Below, piece after piece: positions 1 to 8,725 of a DNA stretch of 64,000 bases (position 1 is its first letter; the number at the start of each line of letters is the position of its first letter). The notes under the pieces were generated by a model that was given only the letters and a program-made list of their open reading frames with translations, did no database searches and was not told the origin of the DNA. A program made the translations under genes and the position numbers. Source of the stretch: Chitinophaga sp. H8 (lineage in GTDB: Bacteria; Bacteroidota; Bacteroidia; Chitinophagales; Chitinophagaceae); NCBI RefSeq assembly GCF_040567655.1, contig NZ_JBEXAC010000001.1:2976001-3040000 (forward strand), read 5' to 3'.

Positions 1-1
1 G

Positions 2-409
2 TCCAACGCGATGGATGTAGCCGACCCCAGCAATTTCGTACGCATATTGCGGTTATTCTCCGATAACCTGCCTGCCCTCCGCGAAAAGCTGACTTCAGGC
101 AGTTTTACAGATGCGGCTACCGTAACAACAATGGAAACAGTATGGGCACAGCACCATTACATGCTGGACCCACATGGGGCGGTAGGCTACCTGGGACTGG
201 AAAAATACTTCCAACCCGCTCCCGGCACGGCAGGCATTTTCCTGGAAACAGCACATCCCATAAAATTTGCTGATACTGCCCCGGCAGGGTTACAGGATAA
301 AATAACCGCTCCGGCACGTATTCAGGAACTGTACGACCAGCCCAAAGCAGCTGTTTTACTGCCAGACAATTACGCTGCACTGAAACAATGGCTGCTGGCC
401 AACGGATAA
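2..409 (+). CDS. thrC: Threonine synthase, C-terminal fragment (gene runs off the left edge)
   Basis: About 135 C-terminal residues of a PLP-dependent threonine synthase, which converts O-phosphohomoserine to threonine. The open frame enters from the window edge; the first ATG at 11 is internal, because the preceding codons read S-N-A and run into MDVADPSNFVRI. Family landmarks are the DPSNFVRIL segment, the LDPHGAVGYLGL segment and the near-terminal FLETAHPIKFAD, all characteristic of the ThrC C-terminal domain. The full enzyme is usually about 430 residues, so roughly 300 are missing to the left. In Bacteroidota thrC commonly closes a thrA-thrB-thrC operon; that part lies outside the window. 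The next gene has its own promoter. Confidence 0.9.
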   Translation, partial: SNAMDVADPSNFVRILRLFSDNLPALREKLTSGSFTDAATVTTMETVWAQHHYMLDPHGAVGYLGLEKYFQPAPGTAGIFLETAHPIKFADTAPAGLQDKITAPARIQELYDQPKAAVLLPDNYAALKQWLLANG

Positions 410-462
410 CAACCTGTAGCAGCAGGCCACTATGTAATAGCCCCGCGGCTGCCGGATTGATA

Positions 463-494
463 TTTCGGATTTACAATTATACACTATAGATTTG
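463..494 (+). promoter_or_regulatory. Bacteroidota-type promoter for the TPR lipoprotein gene
   Basis: A perfect -7 box TAGATTTG (487-494) lies 20 nt after a TTTC (463-466) that resembles the -33 TTTG. Transcription would start near 501, leaving a leader of about 65 nt before the ATG at 566. This is consensus matching by eye. Confidence 0.5.
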
Positions 495-565
495 AGGGCT
501 GATGCTAATATAGCTGGTTCACGCTTTAAACATGGCCAACCTGGCATCATCACAAATCAATATTC

Positions 566-1570
566 ATGAAGTATTTAGCAATACTCTTTTTAACAGCTTG
601 CCTGTCGTGCCAATCCAGCACCCACAGGCAAGCTGTTACTACTGCCGCCGATACCGTGTTGTACAGCCCCCTCATCGTTCCCTATACAGATTCTATTCAG
701 CAATTCCCGGAGAAACATGAGCTGTATTACCGGCGTGGCTTATTGCTATTCAATACGCACCCTAAACTCGCACAAACAGATTTTGAAAAAGCCGGTGCGC
801 TGGCCCCTGCCATTACGGATTATTGGGCAGGCGCAGGTGAAGCAGCGCTACTGAATAATGAATACAGTAAAGCAGTAGCGCATTTTCATCAGGCCCTGCA
901 AACAGCTCCCGGTTATGGGTATCTTCAATACCGGCTGGCTACCGCCATGGTGGAAAACCAGTCGTATAAATCGGCCGATAGCCTGGCAGATATTCTGGCA
1001 CATGGCCAGGGACCGCGTGACCAGGCCTATTACCTCAAGGCACGTATTGCGGAAGACCGCAGGGATACTGCGCAGGCCATCAAACACCTCACCGCCGCCA
1101 TTTCCATTGCCGGCCCGCACAGTGAATATGATGCCGTAATGGAACTGGGCGATCTGCTGCAGGCGCAACGCTCCCCTGCCGCACTCCACTATTATGATCT
1201 TGCTTACCAGCTGGACTCCACCAATGCGGAACCATTATATAGCAAAGGACAATACGAGGAACAGCTGGGCAAAACTGCCGATGCTGTAAAATCCTATCGT
1301 CAGGCTATCTTAACAGATCCCGGTTATCAGGCGGCGTATATGTCGCTCGGAAAAATAAGCATGGCACAGCAGCACTGGAAAGAAGGTGTGCAGTATTTTA
1401 ACATGGCTGCCAAAACCTCCCCTACCGATGCAGCCGCCTATTACTACCGCGCTTCGTGCTACGAAAAACTGGGCAATAAAACATTGGCCATAGAAGATTA
1501 TACCAAAGCGCTTTCGTTCAAAAAAGCATATCCTGAAGCACAGCAGGCACTGGATAGGTTGTTAAAATAG
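566..1570 (+). CDS. TPR-repeat lipoprotein
   Basis: 334 residues with a type II signal peptide: hydrophobic residues 4-11 and a lipobox L9-T10-A11-C12, so it should be a lipid-anchored envelope protein. From about residue 50 onward it is a tandem array of 34-residue TPR helices; the clearest units are at about 85-120 and 220-330, with typical W/LG-Y-A-P spacing. TPR lipoproteins act as assembly or scaffolding factors, but the sequence gives no partner. It stands alone between thrC and rpe, with its own promoter and with a long inverted repeat starting 4 nt after its stop codon. Function unknown. Confidence 0.8.
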   Translation: MKYLAILFLTACLSCQSSTHRQAVTTAADTVLYSPLIVPYTDSIQQFPEKHELYYRRGLLLFNTHPKLAQTDFEKAGALAPAITDYWAGAGEAALLNNEYSKAVAHFHQALQTAPGYGYLQYRLATAMVENQSYKSADSLADILAHGQGPRDQAYYLKARIAEDRRDTAQAIKHLTAAISIAGPHSEYDAVMELGDLLQAQRSPAALHYYDLAYQLDSTNAEPLYSKGQYEEQLGKTADAVKSYRQAILTDPGYQAAYMSLGKISMAQQHWKEGVQYFNMAAKTSPTDAAAYYYRASCYEKLGNKTLAIEDYTKALSFKKAYPEAQQALDRLLK

Positions 1571-1574
1571 CGAT

Positions 1575-1699
1575 TAGCTGTTAGCTTTTAGCCATTAGCC
1601 GATTATGTCATGTTTATCAAAGAGAATATACAGCCTATTTTTCATTACTTCCAGTAAAATGCAATAAGCTAAAAGCTAATGGCTAAAAGCTAACAGCTA
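1575..1699. repeat. Heptad inverted-repeat element A
   Basis: Two 25-nt arms, 1575-1599 and 1675-1699, are exact reverse complements around a 75-nt spacer. Each arm is a run of degenerate heptamers: TAGCTGT, TAGCTTT, TAGCCAT, then TAGC. The element begins 4 nt after the TPR lipoprotein stop codon and ends 37 nt before rpe. Related elements are at 7638-7744, 17775-17929 and 63031-63172, with a remnant at 28421-28505. Confidence 0.9.
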
Positions 1700-1736
1700 T
1701 TTTTACTAGCTTTACATAGAATTAAACATTTCGATT

Positions 1737-2402
1737 TTGGAAAAACAGCAAGTATTGATTGCCCCGTCCCTCCTGGCGGCAAACTTTTTGGAATTGGGTA
1801 AAGAAGTGGAGATGGTAAACCGGAGTGAAGCAGACTGGTTTCACCTGGATGTGATGGATGGCCGTTTTGTACCGAACATCAGTTATGGCCTGCCGGTGAT
1901 TGCACAAATAAAAAAAGCGGCACGCAAGCCTTGTGATGTACACCTGATGATAGAAGAGCCGGAGAAGTATGCGGACGCCTTTCAAAAAGCAGGTGCCGAT
2001 ATATTAACGGTACATGCAGAAGCTTGTATCCATTTGCACAGGAATATCCAGCAGATAAAAGGTCTGGGGATGAAAGCGGGCGTAGCGCTGAATCCGCATA
2101 CCCCGGTAAATGTACTGGAAAATATTATTGGTGATATTGATGTAGTACTGGTGATGAGTGTTAATCCAGGGTTTGGCGGACAGGCATTCATTCCGCAAAC
2201 CTATCACAAAATTGCACAGGTGCGGGACATGATACAGCAACAGGGAGCGCATGCATTGATTGAAGTAGACGGAGGCGTTACGCTGGATAATGCGGCTGCG
2301 CTGATAAAAGCCGGCGCTGATGTGTTGGTAGCCGGCAGTTTTGTATTCTCTGCAGCGAATCCGGAAAACACCATCCACTTGTTAAAAGAAGCAAACAGGT
2401 AA
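1737..2402 (+). CDS. rpe: Ribulose-phosphate 3-epimerase
   Basis: 221 residues, normal length for this cytosolic TIM-barrel enzyme that interconverts ribulose 5-phosphate and xylulose 5-phosphate in the pentose phosphate pathway. Hallmarks are IAPSLLAANF at the N terminus, HLDVMDGRFVPNIS with the metal-binding His and Asp, DVHLMIEEP, the VMSVNPGFGGQ loop with the phosphate-binding glycines, the catalytic EVDGGV and the final GADVLVAGS. The start is TTG at 1737: there is no in-frame ATG between an in-frame stop at 1707 and the conserved N terminus, so the non-ATG start is real or an ATT at 1734 is used. Monocistronic; the signalling pair downstream is on the other strand. Confidence 0.95.
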   Translation: MEKQQVLIAPSLLAANFLELGKEVEMVNRSEADWFHLDVMDGRFVPNISYGLPVIAQIKKAARKPCDVHLMIEEPEKYADAFQKAGADILTVHAEACIHLHRNIQQIKGLGMKAGVALNPHTPVNVLENIIGDIDVVLVMSVNPGFGGQAFIPQTYHKIAQVRDMIQQQGAHALIEVDGGVTLDNAAALIKAGADVLVAGSFVFSAANPENTIHLLKEANR

Positions 2403-2426
2403 TAGGATGTACACCCTGGGTATGGC

Positions 2427-2819
2427 TTACACAGCCAGGTGTGTGATAATTTCCTTGGAAAGTGGCTTGGTCAGATAGCCCGTTACAAATGAATAAGTAC
2501 GAACCCGCTCTTTATCTTTCTCATCAATTGAAGAGGTCAGTACAAAAATTTTAATGGGCTTGGCAAGTATCTCCTGGAAACCTGCATACTCGTTTAAAAA
2601 GTCCCACCCGTCCATTACCGGCATGTTGAGATCCAGCAAAATAACATCTGGCAGGTGCTGCGGATGTGTTAAATGCTGTTTCATATAATCCAGTACCTCC
2701 TGCGCATCCGAAAAGGTGCGGATATCTTTACTTATCCCCTGCCGTTCTATCATGATCTGCGCTATCTGCTGGTGTATAGGATCATCATCCACAATGAAAA
2801 CCATATTGATCAACTTCAT
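2427..2819 (-). CDS. Single-domain CheY-like response regulator
   Basis: 130 residues forming one receiver domain with no output domain. The acidic pocket is D11-D12-D13, the phospho-acceptor is D63 in LLDLNMP, the switch Thr/Ser lies at 95-96, and the conserved Lys is K118 in TKP. It begins 8 nt after the stop of the upstream six-PAS histidine kinase, so the two form an operon and almost certainly a cognate pair. Such stand-alone receivers signal by protein contact or relay phosphate onward; no histidine phosphotransfer partner is visible here. The start MKLINMVFIVDDDP fits the family. Confidence 0.9.
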   Translation of the reverse strand: MKLINMVFIVDDDPIHQQIAQIMIERQGISKDIRTFSDAQEVLDYMKQHLTHPQHLPDVILLDLNMPVMDGWDFLNEYAGFQEILAKPIKIFVLTSSIDEKDKERVRTYSFVTGYLTKPLSKEIITHLAV

Positions 2820-2827
2820 AAAAGGGA

Positions 2828-5809
2828 CTATTCTCGCCTAAATGTAATAATAAATTTTGTTCCAAGGCCTGGCTGGCTTTCTGCTCTGATACTTCCCCCC
2901 ATCGCCTCTACCTGGGTTTTAGTAATAAACAGGCCTATCCCCTTGGCATCCTTGTTCTTATGGAATGTTTTCCGGAAGCCAAACAACTTATTGCCAAAGC
3001 GTTCCATGTCAATCCCCATTCCATTGTCTTCTACCGTTAATACCGTATAGGCCTCTTCTTCCCAGCTTTCCAGATGTAATGCCAGGGGCCTGTCGGCCGA
3101 CCGGTACCGGATGGCATTGGTAATAAAATTTTGCAGGATGCTATCCAGGTATACCCTGGGATATTCAATCACCGGCGCCTTATCAAAGCTGGCCGTAAGC
3201 CGGATACCACTGGTTTCTATATCTACCAACAGCACGTCCTTTACCTTTTGCAACCGTTCCGCAAAGAAGAGTTTTTCCTTTTCAACATTAATATCCTTTC
3301 TGATCTGGACTACCTCTACCAGGTCGTTGAGTGTTTCATCTATCTTTTTGATCACCTCCTGTACCATGCCCAGGTATAGTTCCCGTTCCTGCAGGGATAA
3401 CGCCTCATTATGCATCTGCATCAGCGCTTTCAGGTTAGCGATAGGTGCCCTGAGGTTATGAGAAGTGATATGGGCAAAATCTTCCAGCTGCTTATTCTGG
3501 TTGAGCAGGCTTTTGTTAAGCGTAGAAAGCTGCTCGTTGGCCTTACGCAGGTCTTTCTGCATTTTCCGGCTTTCTGTGATATCCCACATGAATACGGAGA
3601 TGCTGCCATCGCGCATAGACGTTAGTAAAAAATCATACCATTTGTTTGGTTGGGAGAAGTAGATGCTGAATGACTGTGATTCCTGTTTATCAATACATTC
3701 CTGCAATCTGTTGTAGAAGACTGTATCTGCCAGCCAGGGAAACACTTCGAATATCTTACTCCCTTCCGTTACACTATGCCCCACCATGGCCTCTGCCTTT
3801 TTGTTGGCAAAGTTGAGGGTACCATCTCTTTCTATGGCTGCATACCCCATGTCAATCGCATCAAAAAACAGGCGCATCAGTTCGGTATTACGGGATAGTT
3901 CATCACGTATCTGATGTTGTTCCGTAATATCCTGGCATACCCCATAGAGGCGTACCAGTTTACCATCTTTATAGCCGGGCTGTCCGATACTGTTTATCCG
4001 CTTATGATTCCCCTTTGCAGTAATAATATTGAAATGAGCATCGTAGGGCTTCCCTTCCTCTTTACAAAGTTTGATCAGCCGGTCTATTTCCTTGCGGGAG
4101 TCTTCTGTGTAAAACTCCAGCGCAGCCGTATTATCCAAAGGGGTTCCCAGTTCCATTTCAAAGATATGATAGGTTTCTGCCGACCACCTCACCTGGCAGG
4201 TAGTCATGTCTACTTCCCATCCCCCTATTTTGCCTACCTTACCCGTTTGCAACAGGAATTCCTGGTTTTGCAGGTTCTCTGCCTCCTGTAGTTTTTTCTC
4301 CGTAATGTCATTGACCAGGGCTACTACTATCATGTCTTTATCCACCGGGTCTTCTACCGGGAATACGGTCAGGTCCAGGCATACTTCCCGGCCCAACTGG
4401 GTCCATTGTTCATCCTGTGAAAAGTCGACCTTTTTTTCCAGCCGCAGGGTTTCATTTTGCTGCAATGCCTGTGTAAAAAGCATATCCAGCTGAAACATCC
4501 GTGCAAAACGATCATTCATCACATTAAAAGGCACCCCAGAAAGCGATTCCGGTGTATTCAGGAAATGGCGTTGTGTATGATTAATCCGCTGCACAAATCC
4601 AAAGCTGTCGAACTGTATATACCCAACCGGCAGATTTTCAATGATATTATCCAGCAGGCGTTCGCTTTTACGCAAGCTGATTTCTGCCAGTTTCTTTTCG
4701 GTGATTTCCGTTAAGATGAGGAACAGGTCCGCTTCTGCACCCGGACCTTCTGATACAGAAAACACGATGGCCTCAAAGTACACAGGATGGATCCGCGTTA
4801 CATTCCCATATTCCTGTTCTGTATATTTCAGGAGTATTTCTTTGGTAACAGGTGTTTGTTTGTGTGCCACTTCAGCAAACAACTGGCTTAATCCATTATG
4901 CTGATAGAAGGGGTCTGTCAGCAGGTTATAGCCAGGGGTCGTAAATAAAGCATGATCTTCCCCCCATATGTCCCGTTGTTTGCTGTTCATATCAATGCTG
5001 ATCCCTTCCGCAGTAAACTGTTGCAGGCCTATGGGCAGGTTTTCCAGTATTTCCCCGAAGTAATGATCATTCTTCTTACGTTTTATTTCCAGCAGTTTGC
5101 GGCCGGTAATGTCCATTCCGAACAACAGGTAGGTTTGTGCCCCGGGAGCCGGTTGCAGCATCATATCGAGCCAGATGGGCGCGGTAGAGGTATGGCAGCA
5201 TATTTCGGTTCTTACGGAGATACCTGTCTGTAATTTTTTCCAGATATCCTGCCATTTACGTTTATCCGTCACTAAAGCCCCAAAGGGGCTTCCCTGCAGT
5301 TTTTCCGCAGGCCTTTGCAGCAGTTGGGAAGCAAAAGTATTTGCCAGCACGATATTACCCGCAGGATCCAGTGTTATGACCAGGGCGCTATGATCGATTG
5401 CCTTCTGGGTAAACAGCATGGCCTCTTTTCCGGAGGAGCAATGCACTACTTTTCCTTGCGGGCGCAGGGTAAACAGTATATAGACGGGCGTGTTGGGGGT
5501 GTCCTGTAATGGTTTACAGGATATTTTATAATGTTGGACTAATTTTCCATCATGCATCACCTGGGCATTCCAGCTGCGCTTTTTTCCTGCCAGCGCAGCT
5601 TTAAAATGCAGCTGCAACAGTTCCTGCCAGTCGGGCAAATTACAGTATAAGTCGTGCAAACACGTACCCGGAGCAATGGTTGTGTCAAGGATTCTCCGGT
5701 TTTCTGATACAAAAGCTTCATTCATTTCCAGCAGGCAACCATGCAAATCCAGCACGGCCACAGGGTCCTTCATTTCTTCCAGGATCTGGTTCAGCATAGC
5801 TAAATTCAT
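2828..5809 (-). CDS. Cytosolic histidine kinase with six PAS domains
   Basis: 993 residues with no signal peptide or membrane segment, so an intracellular sensor. Six consecutive PAS/PAC modules run from residue 1 to about 760; their C-terminal caps repeat as ITGRK, ITEKK, ITEKK, ITEQH and ITESR near 240, 375, 510, 640 and 760. A short helix leads to an HWE-unlike, HisKA-type dimerisation box HITSHNLRAP with phospho-acceptor H784, then the ATPase with N box (NFITNAIRYR), G1 (VEDNGMGID) and G2 (KGIGLF). The ligand is not evident. Upstream partner of the receiver at 2427-2819. The 314 nt on its 5' side (5810-6123) are AT-rich; no convincing promoter for it was seen there. Confidence 0.9.
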   Translation of the reverse strand: MNLAMLNQILEEMKDPVAVLDLHGCLLEMNEAFVSENRRILDTTIAPGTCLHDLYCNLPDWQELLQLHFKAALAGKKRSWNAQVMHDGKLVQHYKISCKPLQDTPNTPVYILFTLRPQGKVVHCSSGKEAMLFTQKAIDHSALVITLDPAGNIVLANTFASQLLQRPAEKLQGSPFGALVTDKRKWQDIWKKLQTGISVRTEICCHTSTAPIWLDMMLQPAPGAQTYLLFGMDITGRKLLEIKRKKNDHYFGEILENLPIGLQQFTAEGISIDMNSKQRDIWGEDHALFTTPGYNLLTDPFYQHNGLSQLFAEVAHKQTPVTKEILLKYTEQEYGNVTRIHPVYFEAIVFSVSEGPGAEADLFLILTEITEKKLAEISLRKSERLLDNIIENLPVGYIQFDSFGFVQRINHTQRHFLNTPESLSGVPFNVMNDRFARMFQLDMLFTQALQQNETLRLEKKVDFSQDEQWTQLGREVCLDLTVFPVEDPVDKDMIVVALVNDITEKKLQEAENLQNQEFLLQTGKVGKIGGWEVDMTTCQVRWSAETYHIFEMELGTPLDNTAALEFYTEDSRKEIDRLIKLCKEEGKPYDAHFNIITAKGNHKRINSIGQPGYKDGKLVRLYGVCQDITEQHQIRDELSRNTELMRLFFDAIDMGYAAIERDGTLNFANKKAEAMVGHSVTEGSKIFEVFPWLADTVFYNRLQECIDKQESQSFSIYFSQPNKWYDFLLTSMRDGSISVFMWDITESRKMQKDLRKANEQLSTLNKSLLNQNKQLEDFAHITSHNLRAPIANLKALMQMHNEALSLQERELYLGMVQEVIKKIDETLNDLVEVVQIRKDINVEKEKLFFAERLQKVKDVLLVDIETSGIRLTASFDKAPVIEYPRVYLDSILQNFITNAIRYRSADRPLALHLESWEEEAYTVLTVEDNGMGIDMERFGNKLFGFRKTFHKNKDAKGIGLFITKTQVEAMGGSIRAESQPGLGTKFIITFRRE

Positions 5810-6043
5810 AAGCTTGTATTCTCAAAAAAGCATCTAAAGTACTTAATATATTACAAAAAAACACTATTACCAAGTGGTAAGATAACAAATTGTTTCACAA
5901 TAAGATAAGTATTTTACAAATGAAGTAGCAGCTTGGTCTGCCGGTCAAAACGGTGAAGCGGGCGCTGGTTGTCGGGGATGAAGTTAACAGGATGTTATCC
6001 ACGATTGTGGATTTTCTATTTTCAGCATATGTAAAAGGATAGA

Positions 6044-6051
6044 TATCTTTG
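6044..6051 (+). promoter_or_regulatory. Probable -7 box for purE
   Basis: TATCTTTG matches the TAnnTTTG consensus; the -33 region is poor (TTTTC at about the right distance). A start near 6058 would leave a 65-nt leader. The rest of the 5810-6123 gap shows no ORF, hairpin or repeat that stands out. Confidence 0.4.
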
Positions 6052-6123
6052 AGGGCCAATAGATTAATGTGGCCGGCAAAATAGTCCGTTGCAGGTAACT
6101 TAAATTCTTAACCAACAATTGTA

Positions 6124-6585
6124 ATGAAGATGAAAGTATTAATTATTATGGGATCAGAAAGTGACAAACCAGTTATGCAAGAATCCCAGCATTACCTGCA
6201 ATATTTTAGTATCGAAAGTGAAATGGTAGTAGCCTCTGCGCATCGTAATCCGGACAAGGTACGTGATCTTTGTATCAATGCTGAGCAAAACGGGTTTGGC
6301 GTGGTTATTGCCGCAGCAGGTATGGCAGCAGCATTGCCTGGTGTAGTATCTGCCTATACTTCCTTACCGGTATTAGGCGTTCCTTTAGATGGCGGTTTGC
6401 CCGGTGGTATTGACGCATTGTATTCCATTGTGCAGATGCCCGCAGGTTTGCCCGTAGGTACTCTTGCTGTAGGCAAAGCAGGTGCACGCAATGCAGCGAT
6501 ACTCGCAGCCAGAATATTTGCGCTGAGCGATAAAGCTGTAGCAGCACGTGTAGCAGCATTTAAACAAAATGGTTACAGAATTTAG
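6124..6585 (+). CDS. purE: 5-(Carboxyamino)imidazole ribonucleotide mutase (class I-like)
   Basis: 153 residues, usual PurE length; catalyses N5-CAIR to CAIR in purine synthesis, together with PurK, which is not in the window. Visible motifs: GSESDKPVMQ (phosphate loop), ASAHRNP with the catalytic His, AAGMAAALPG, VLGVPLDGG, SIVQMPAGLPVGTLAVGKAGARNA split over the substrate-binding region, and the closing AAILAARIF. The family's usual AGxxAHLPG has Ala where His is common, a substitution worth noting. Two Met codons (6124 and 6130) could start it. It is 86 nt upstream of phoH on the same strand and may be co-transcribed. Confidence 0.9.
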   Translation: MKMKVLIIMGSESDKPVMQESQHYLQYFSIESEMVVASAHRNPDKVRDLCINAEQNGFGVVIAAAGMAAALPGVVSAYTSLPVLGVPLDGGLPGGIDALYSIVQMPAGLPVGTLAVGKAGARNAAILAARIFALSDKAVAARVAAFKQNGYRI

Positions 6586-6671
6586 TAATTGCTTAACAAA
6601 ACCGCGGTCAGGATTGTAGAATAATTAGATATATTACAATCGTATTCCTCGTATCTTAAATCATAGCATCT

Positions 6672-7637
6672 TTGACTGAATCAATTATCAACTTAGATAG
6701 TATTAATCCCATTGAGTTTTTCGGAGTAAACAACGGAAAGCTGGATTTACTGAAAAAGAAATTTCCCCTGTTAAAGATCCTGTCCAGAGGCACACAGCTG
6801 AAACTGTCAGGCGCACCGGAGGAAGTTACCACCGCCCAGGAAAAGATAGGCCAGATTGTTAAATACCTTGAAAGAAATGGTAATTTAACAGAGGGCTATT
6901 TTGAACAGATTTTAGGCGATGGAGAAGTAAGTGTTGACCACTTCAGTGATAGAAATCCCAATGAAGTGTTGGTATTCGGGCCTAACGGACGTACGGTACG
7001 TGCCCGGACCGCGAATCAAAAAAAGATGGTATCCCTGGCCGACAAGAACGATATCGTATTTGCCATTGGGCCGGCGGGTACCGGTAAAACCTATACTGCC
7101 GTGGCACTGGCAGTACGGGCATTAAAGAACAAGGCTGTCAGAAAGATCATTCTTACCCGTCCTGCTGTAGAAGCAGGGGAAAACCTGGGATTTCTGCCAG
7201 GTGATCTTAAAGAAAAGATTGACCCCTACCTGCGCCCGCTGTATGATGCACTGGATGATATGATACCGGCAGAGAAGCTGAGCTATTTTATGACCAACAA
7301 CATCATTGAAATTGCACCACTGGCGTATATGCGTGGTCGTACACTGGATAATTCCTTTATTATCCTGGACGAGGCACAAAATGCGACAGACCTGCAGATC
7401 AAAATGTTTCTGACCAGAATAGGGCCTTCTGCCAAAGCCATCATCACTGGTGACCTCACCCAGATAGATCTGCCCAAAAACCAAAAGTCGGGCCTGGAAA
7501 AGGCAACCCGGATCTTAAAGAAGATCGATGGGATCGGTTATTTACAGCTGGATGAAGAGGATGTAGTAAGGCATCGCCTGGTAAAAGCCATTATCAAGGC
7601 GTATGATGCGGAAAAAGAGCGGGAGGAAAAGATATAA
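6672..7637 (+). CDS. phoH: PhoH-like ATPase
   Basis: 321 residues, normal for PhoH/YbeZ, a cytosolic P-loop ATPase linked to YbeY-dependent rRNA maturation in other bacteria. An N-terminal KH-like region covers residues 1-115; the Walker A motif is GPAGTGKT and Walker B is FIILDEAQN, followed by the sensor TGDLTQIDLP. The start is TTG at 6672, which gives the conserved MTESIINLDSINPIEFFG start; no in-frame ATG fits. Heptad repeat element B begins at the base after its stop codon and forms a 23-bp stem with a 7-nt loop, a possible terminator or 3' stabiliser. Confidence 0.95.
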   Translation: MTESIINLDSINPIEFFGVNNGKLDLLKKKFPLLKILSRGTQLKLSGAPEEVTTAQEKIGQIVKYLERNGNLTEGYFEQILGDGEVSVDHFSDRNPNEVLVFGPNGRTVRARTANQKKMVSLADKNDIVFAIGPAGTGKTYTAVALAVRALKNKAVRKIILTRPAVEAGENLGFLPGDLKEKIDPYLRPLYDALDDMIPAEKLSYFMTNNIIEIAPLAYMRGRTLDNSFIILDEAQNATDLQIKMFLTRIGPSAKAIITGDLTQIDLPKNQKSGLEKATRILKKIDGIGYLQLDEEDVVRHRLVKAIIKAYDAEKEREEKI

Positions 7638-7744
7638 GCTGTTAGCTGTTAGCCTTTAGCTGTTAGCTTGCATTATACAAGCTAACAGCTAAAGGCTAAC
7701 AAGCAAACATCAATACCTAAAAGCTAACAGCCAACAGCTAATAG
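7638..7744. repeat. Heptad inverted-repeat element B
   Basis: The element starts directly after the phoH stop codon. The arms 7648-7670 and 7678-7700 are perfect 23-nt reverse complements with a 7-nt loop, a far tighter hairpin than in the other copies. A third tract in the right-arm orientation follows at 7718-7744. Units are TAGCTGT, TAGCTGT, TAGCCTT, TAGCTGT. No T-run follows the stem, so it is not a classical intrinsic terminator. Confidence 0.9.
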
Positions 7745-7919
7745 CTCCATATTAACGCTTCCTTAACAGGCTAAACCGTAAATTTAGCCTTCGGAAAGAG
7801 CCGTATGTAGGAAACCCTGCCTGTGATGAAAGGATGAGAAAGCAGCTGATGAAGACATGCCGGTCAGCGTTGGAAGTAAATGTACTGATAGCCCAAATGC
7901 TTGCCCTCAAATGTTCACT

Positions 7920-7951
7920 TTTGCAGAATTGGATCTTTCCCCCTATTTTTG
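7920..7951 (+). promoter_or_regulatory. Strong Bacteroidota promoter for the small lipoprotein gene
   Basis: A perfect -33 TTTG (7920-7923), 20 nt, then a perfect -7 TATTTTTG (7944-7951). The predicted start near 7958 leaves a leader of about 23 nt. Between repeat B and this promoter (7745-7919) there is no ORF; a 7-bp hairpin (7769-7775 with 7783-7789) lies in a comparatively GC-rich stretch of unknown role. Confidence 0.65.
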
Positions 7952-7980
7952 TTAGTGATATTATATAATTAATTGACTAC

Positions 7981-8466
7981 ATGACCAATTATTGGCGAAT
8001 TCTGACTTTGGCTCTTTTATCAGTCGCATTATTCAGTGGTTGTAAAAAACAGGCAACACCTCAGGAAGTGGCGTTGGCGTTTATGCATGCCATACAGGAT
8101 TCTAATTTTGACCTGGCCAGAGAATATGCTACAAAAGAATCACAGCAGGTAATACAATTGTACTCCTTCTTTGATGCCCGCAGAAGTGATGCGGAAAGAG
8201 AAAAGATCAAAAAAGCGCATATTGAAGTAGTGGATACCCAGGAAGTAGATGATAAGGCATCTGTCACTATCCTTAATTCATCTGCCCACCAGAAAGAGAT
8301 CCTGCAATTGATCAAAGAAAGCGGGAAATGGCGTATTTCTTTAACTTTTGAAAGTATTATACCCAATTATATTCCACCAGCTAACCCAACCACTTTAGAC
8401 TCTACATCAATGACGCCAACGGACACCGCGCCACAAGCTCCCATTGCTGCACCGGCGTCAAAGTAA
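7981..8466 (+). CDS. Small lipoprotein, DUF4878-like
   Basis: 161 residues. A hydrophobic N terminus ends in F18-S19-G20-C21, an acceptable Bacteroidota lipobox, so it should be membrane-anchored. The folded part (about 28-135) begins TPQEVALAFMHAIQDSNFDLA and ends with KESGKWRISL, the pattern of the DUF4878/SnoaL-like cone fold: a helical start on a ligand pocket, then a sheet with a K-W-R strand. The C-terminal 30 residues are Pro/Thr/Ala-rich and probably disordered. No enzymatic residues are recognisable and the biological role is unknown. It has its own strong promoter. Confidence 0.75.
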   Translation: MTNYWRILTLALLSVALFSGCKKQATPQEVALAFMHAIQDSNFDLAREYATKESQQVIQLYSFFDARRSDAEREKIKKAHIEVVDTQEVDDKASVTILNSSAHQKEILQLIKESGKWRISLTFESIIPNYIPPANPTTLDSTSMTPTDTAPQAPIAAPASK

Positions 8467-8527
8467 CTTCTTACAGCCTTTTTGCTGTATTTAGCGGATA
8501 ATTTTTAGCTATTACAGTTGAGTTCCT

Positions 8528-8535
8528 TAATTTTG
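8528..8535 (+). promoter_or_regulatory. Candidate -7 box for the pyrophosphatase transcript
   Basis: TAATTTTG fits TAnnTTTG exactly, with only a TTTTA-like -33 about 20 nt upstream. If used, the leader to the ppa start would be long (about 185 nt), which lowers confidence. No other gene lies between. Confidence 0.35.
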
Positions 8536-8725
8536 CCACGCACTAACGTGTAGTACCTGTTTAAAAACGGGGTATTTTGTTGCCATTTAACTTGTATCAG
8601 GGGTTAATGGATGCATCTTTTCATATCTCTCCTGCCAGTGCAGGAGCAATAAATTGCAACGGAAACAAAGCCTGGATTACACGTGAAGCGAAGTATTGTA
8701 TATAAAATTAAAAGAAAAGTAGATT

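Noticed and set aside
7638..7744. Heptad repeats as a CRISPR array
   Set aside because: Units are 7 nt with no 20-40-nt spacers of equal size, tracts are inverted pairs, and no cas gene is present.
7851..7895. CTGATGA resembling a hammerhead ribozyme core
   Set aside because: The required GAAA partner and the three stems around it are not found; a chance match.
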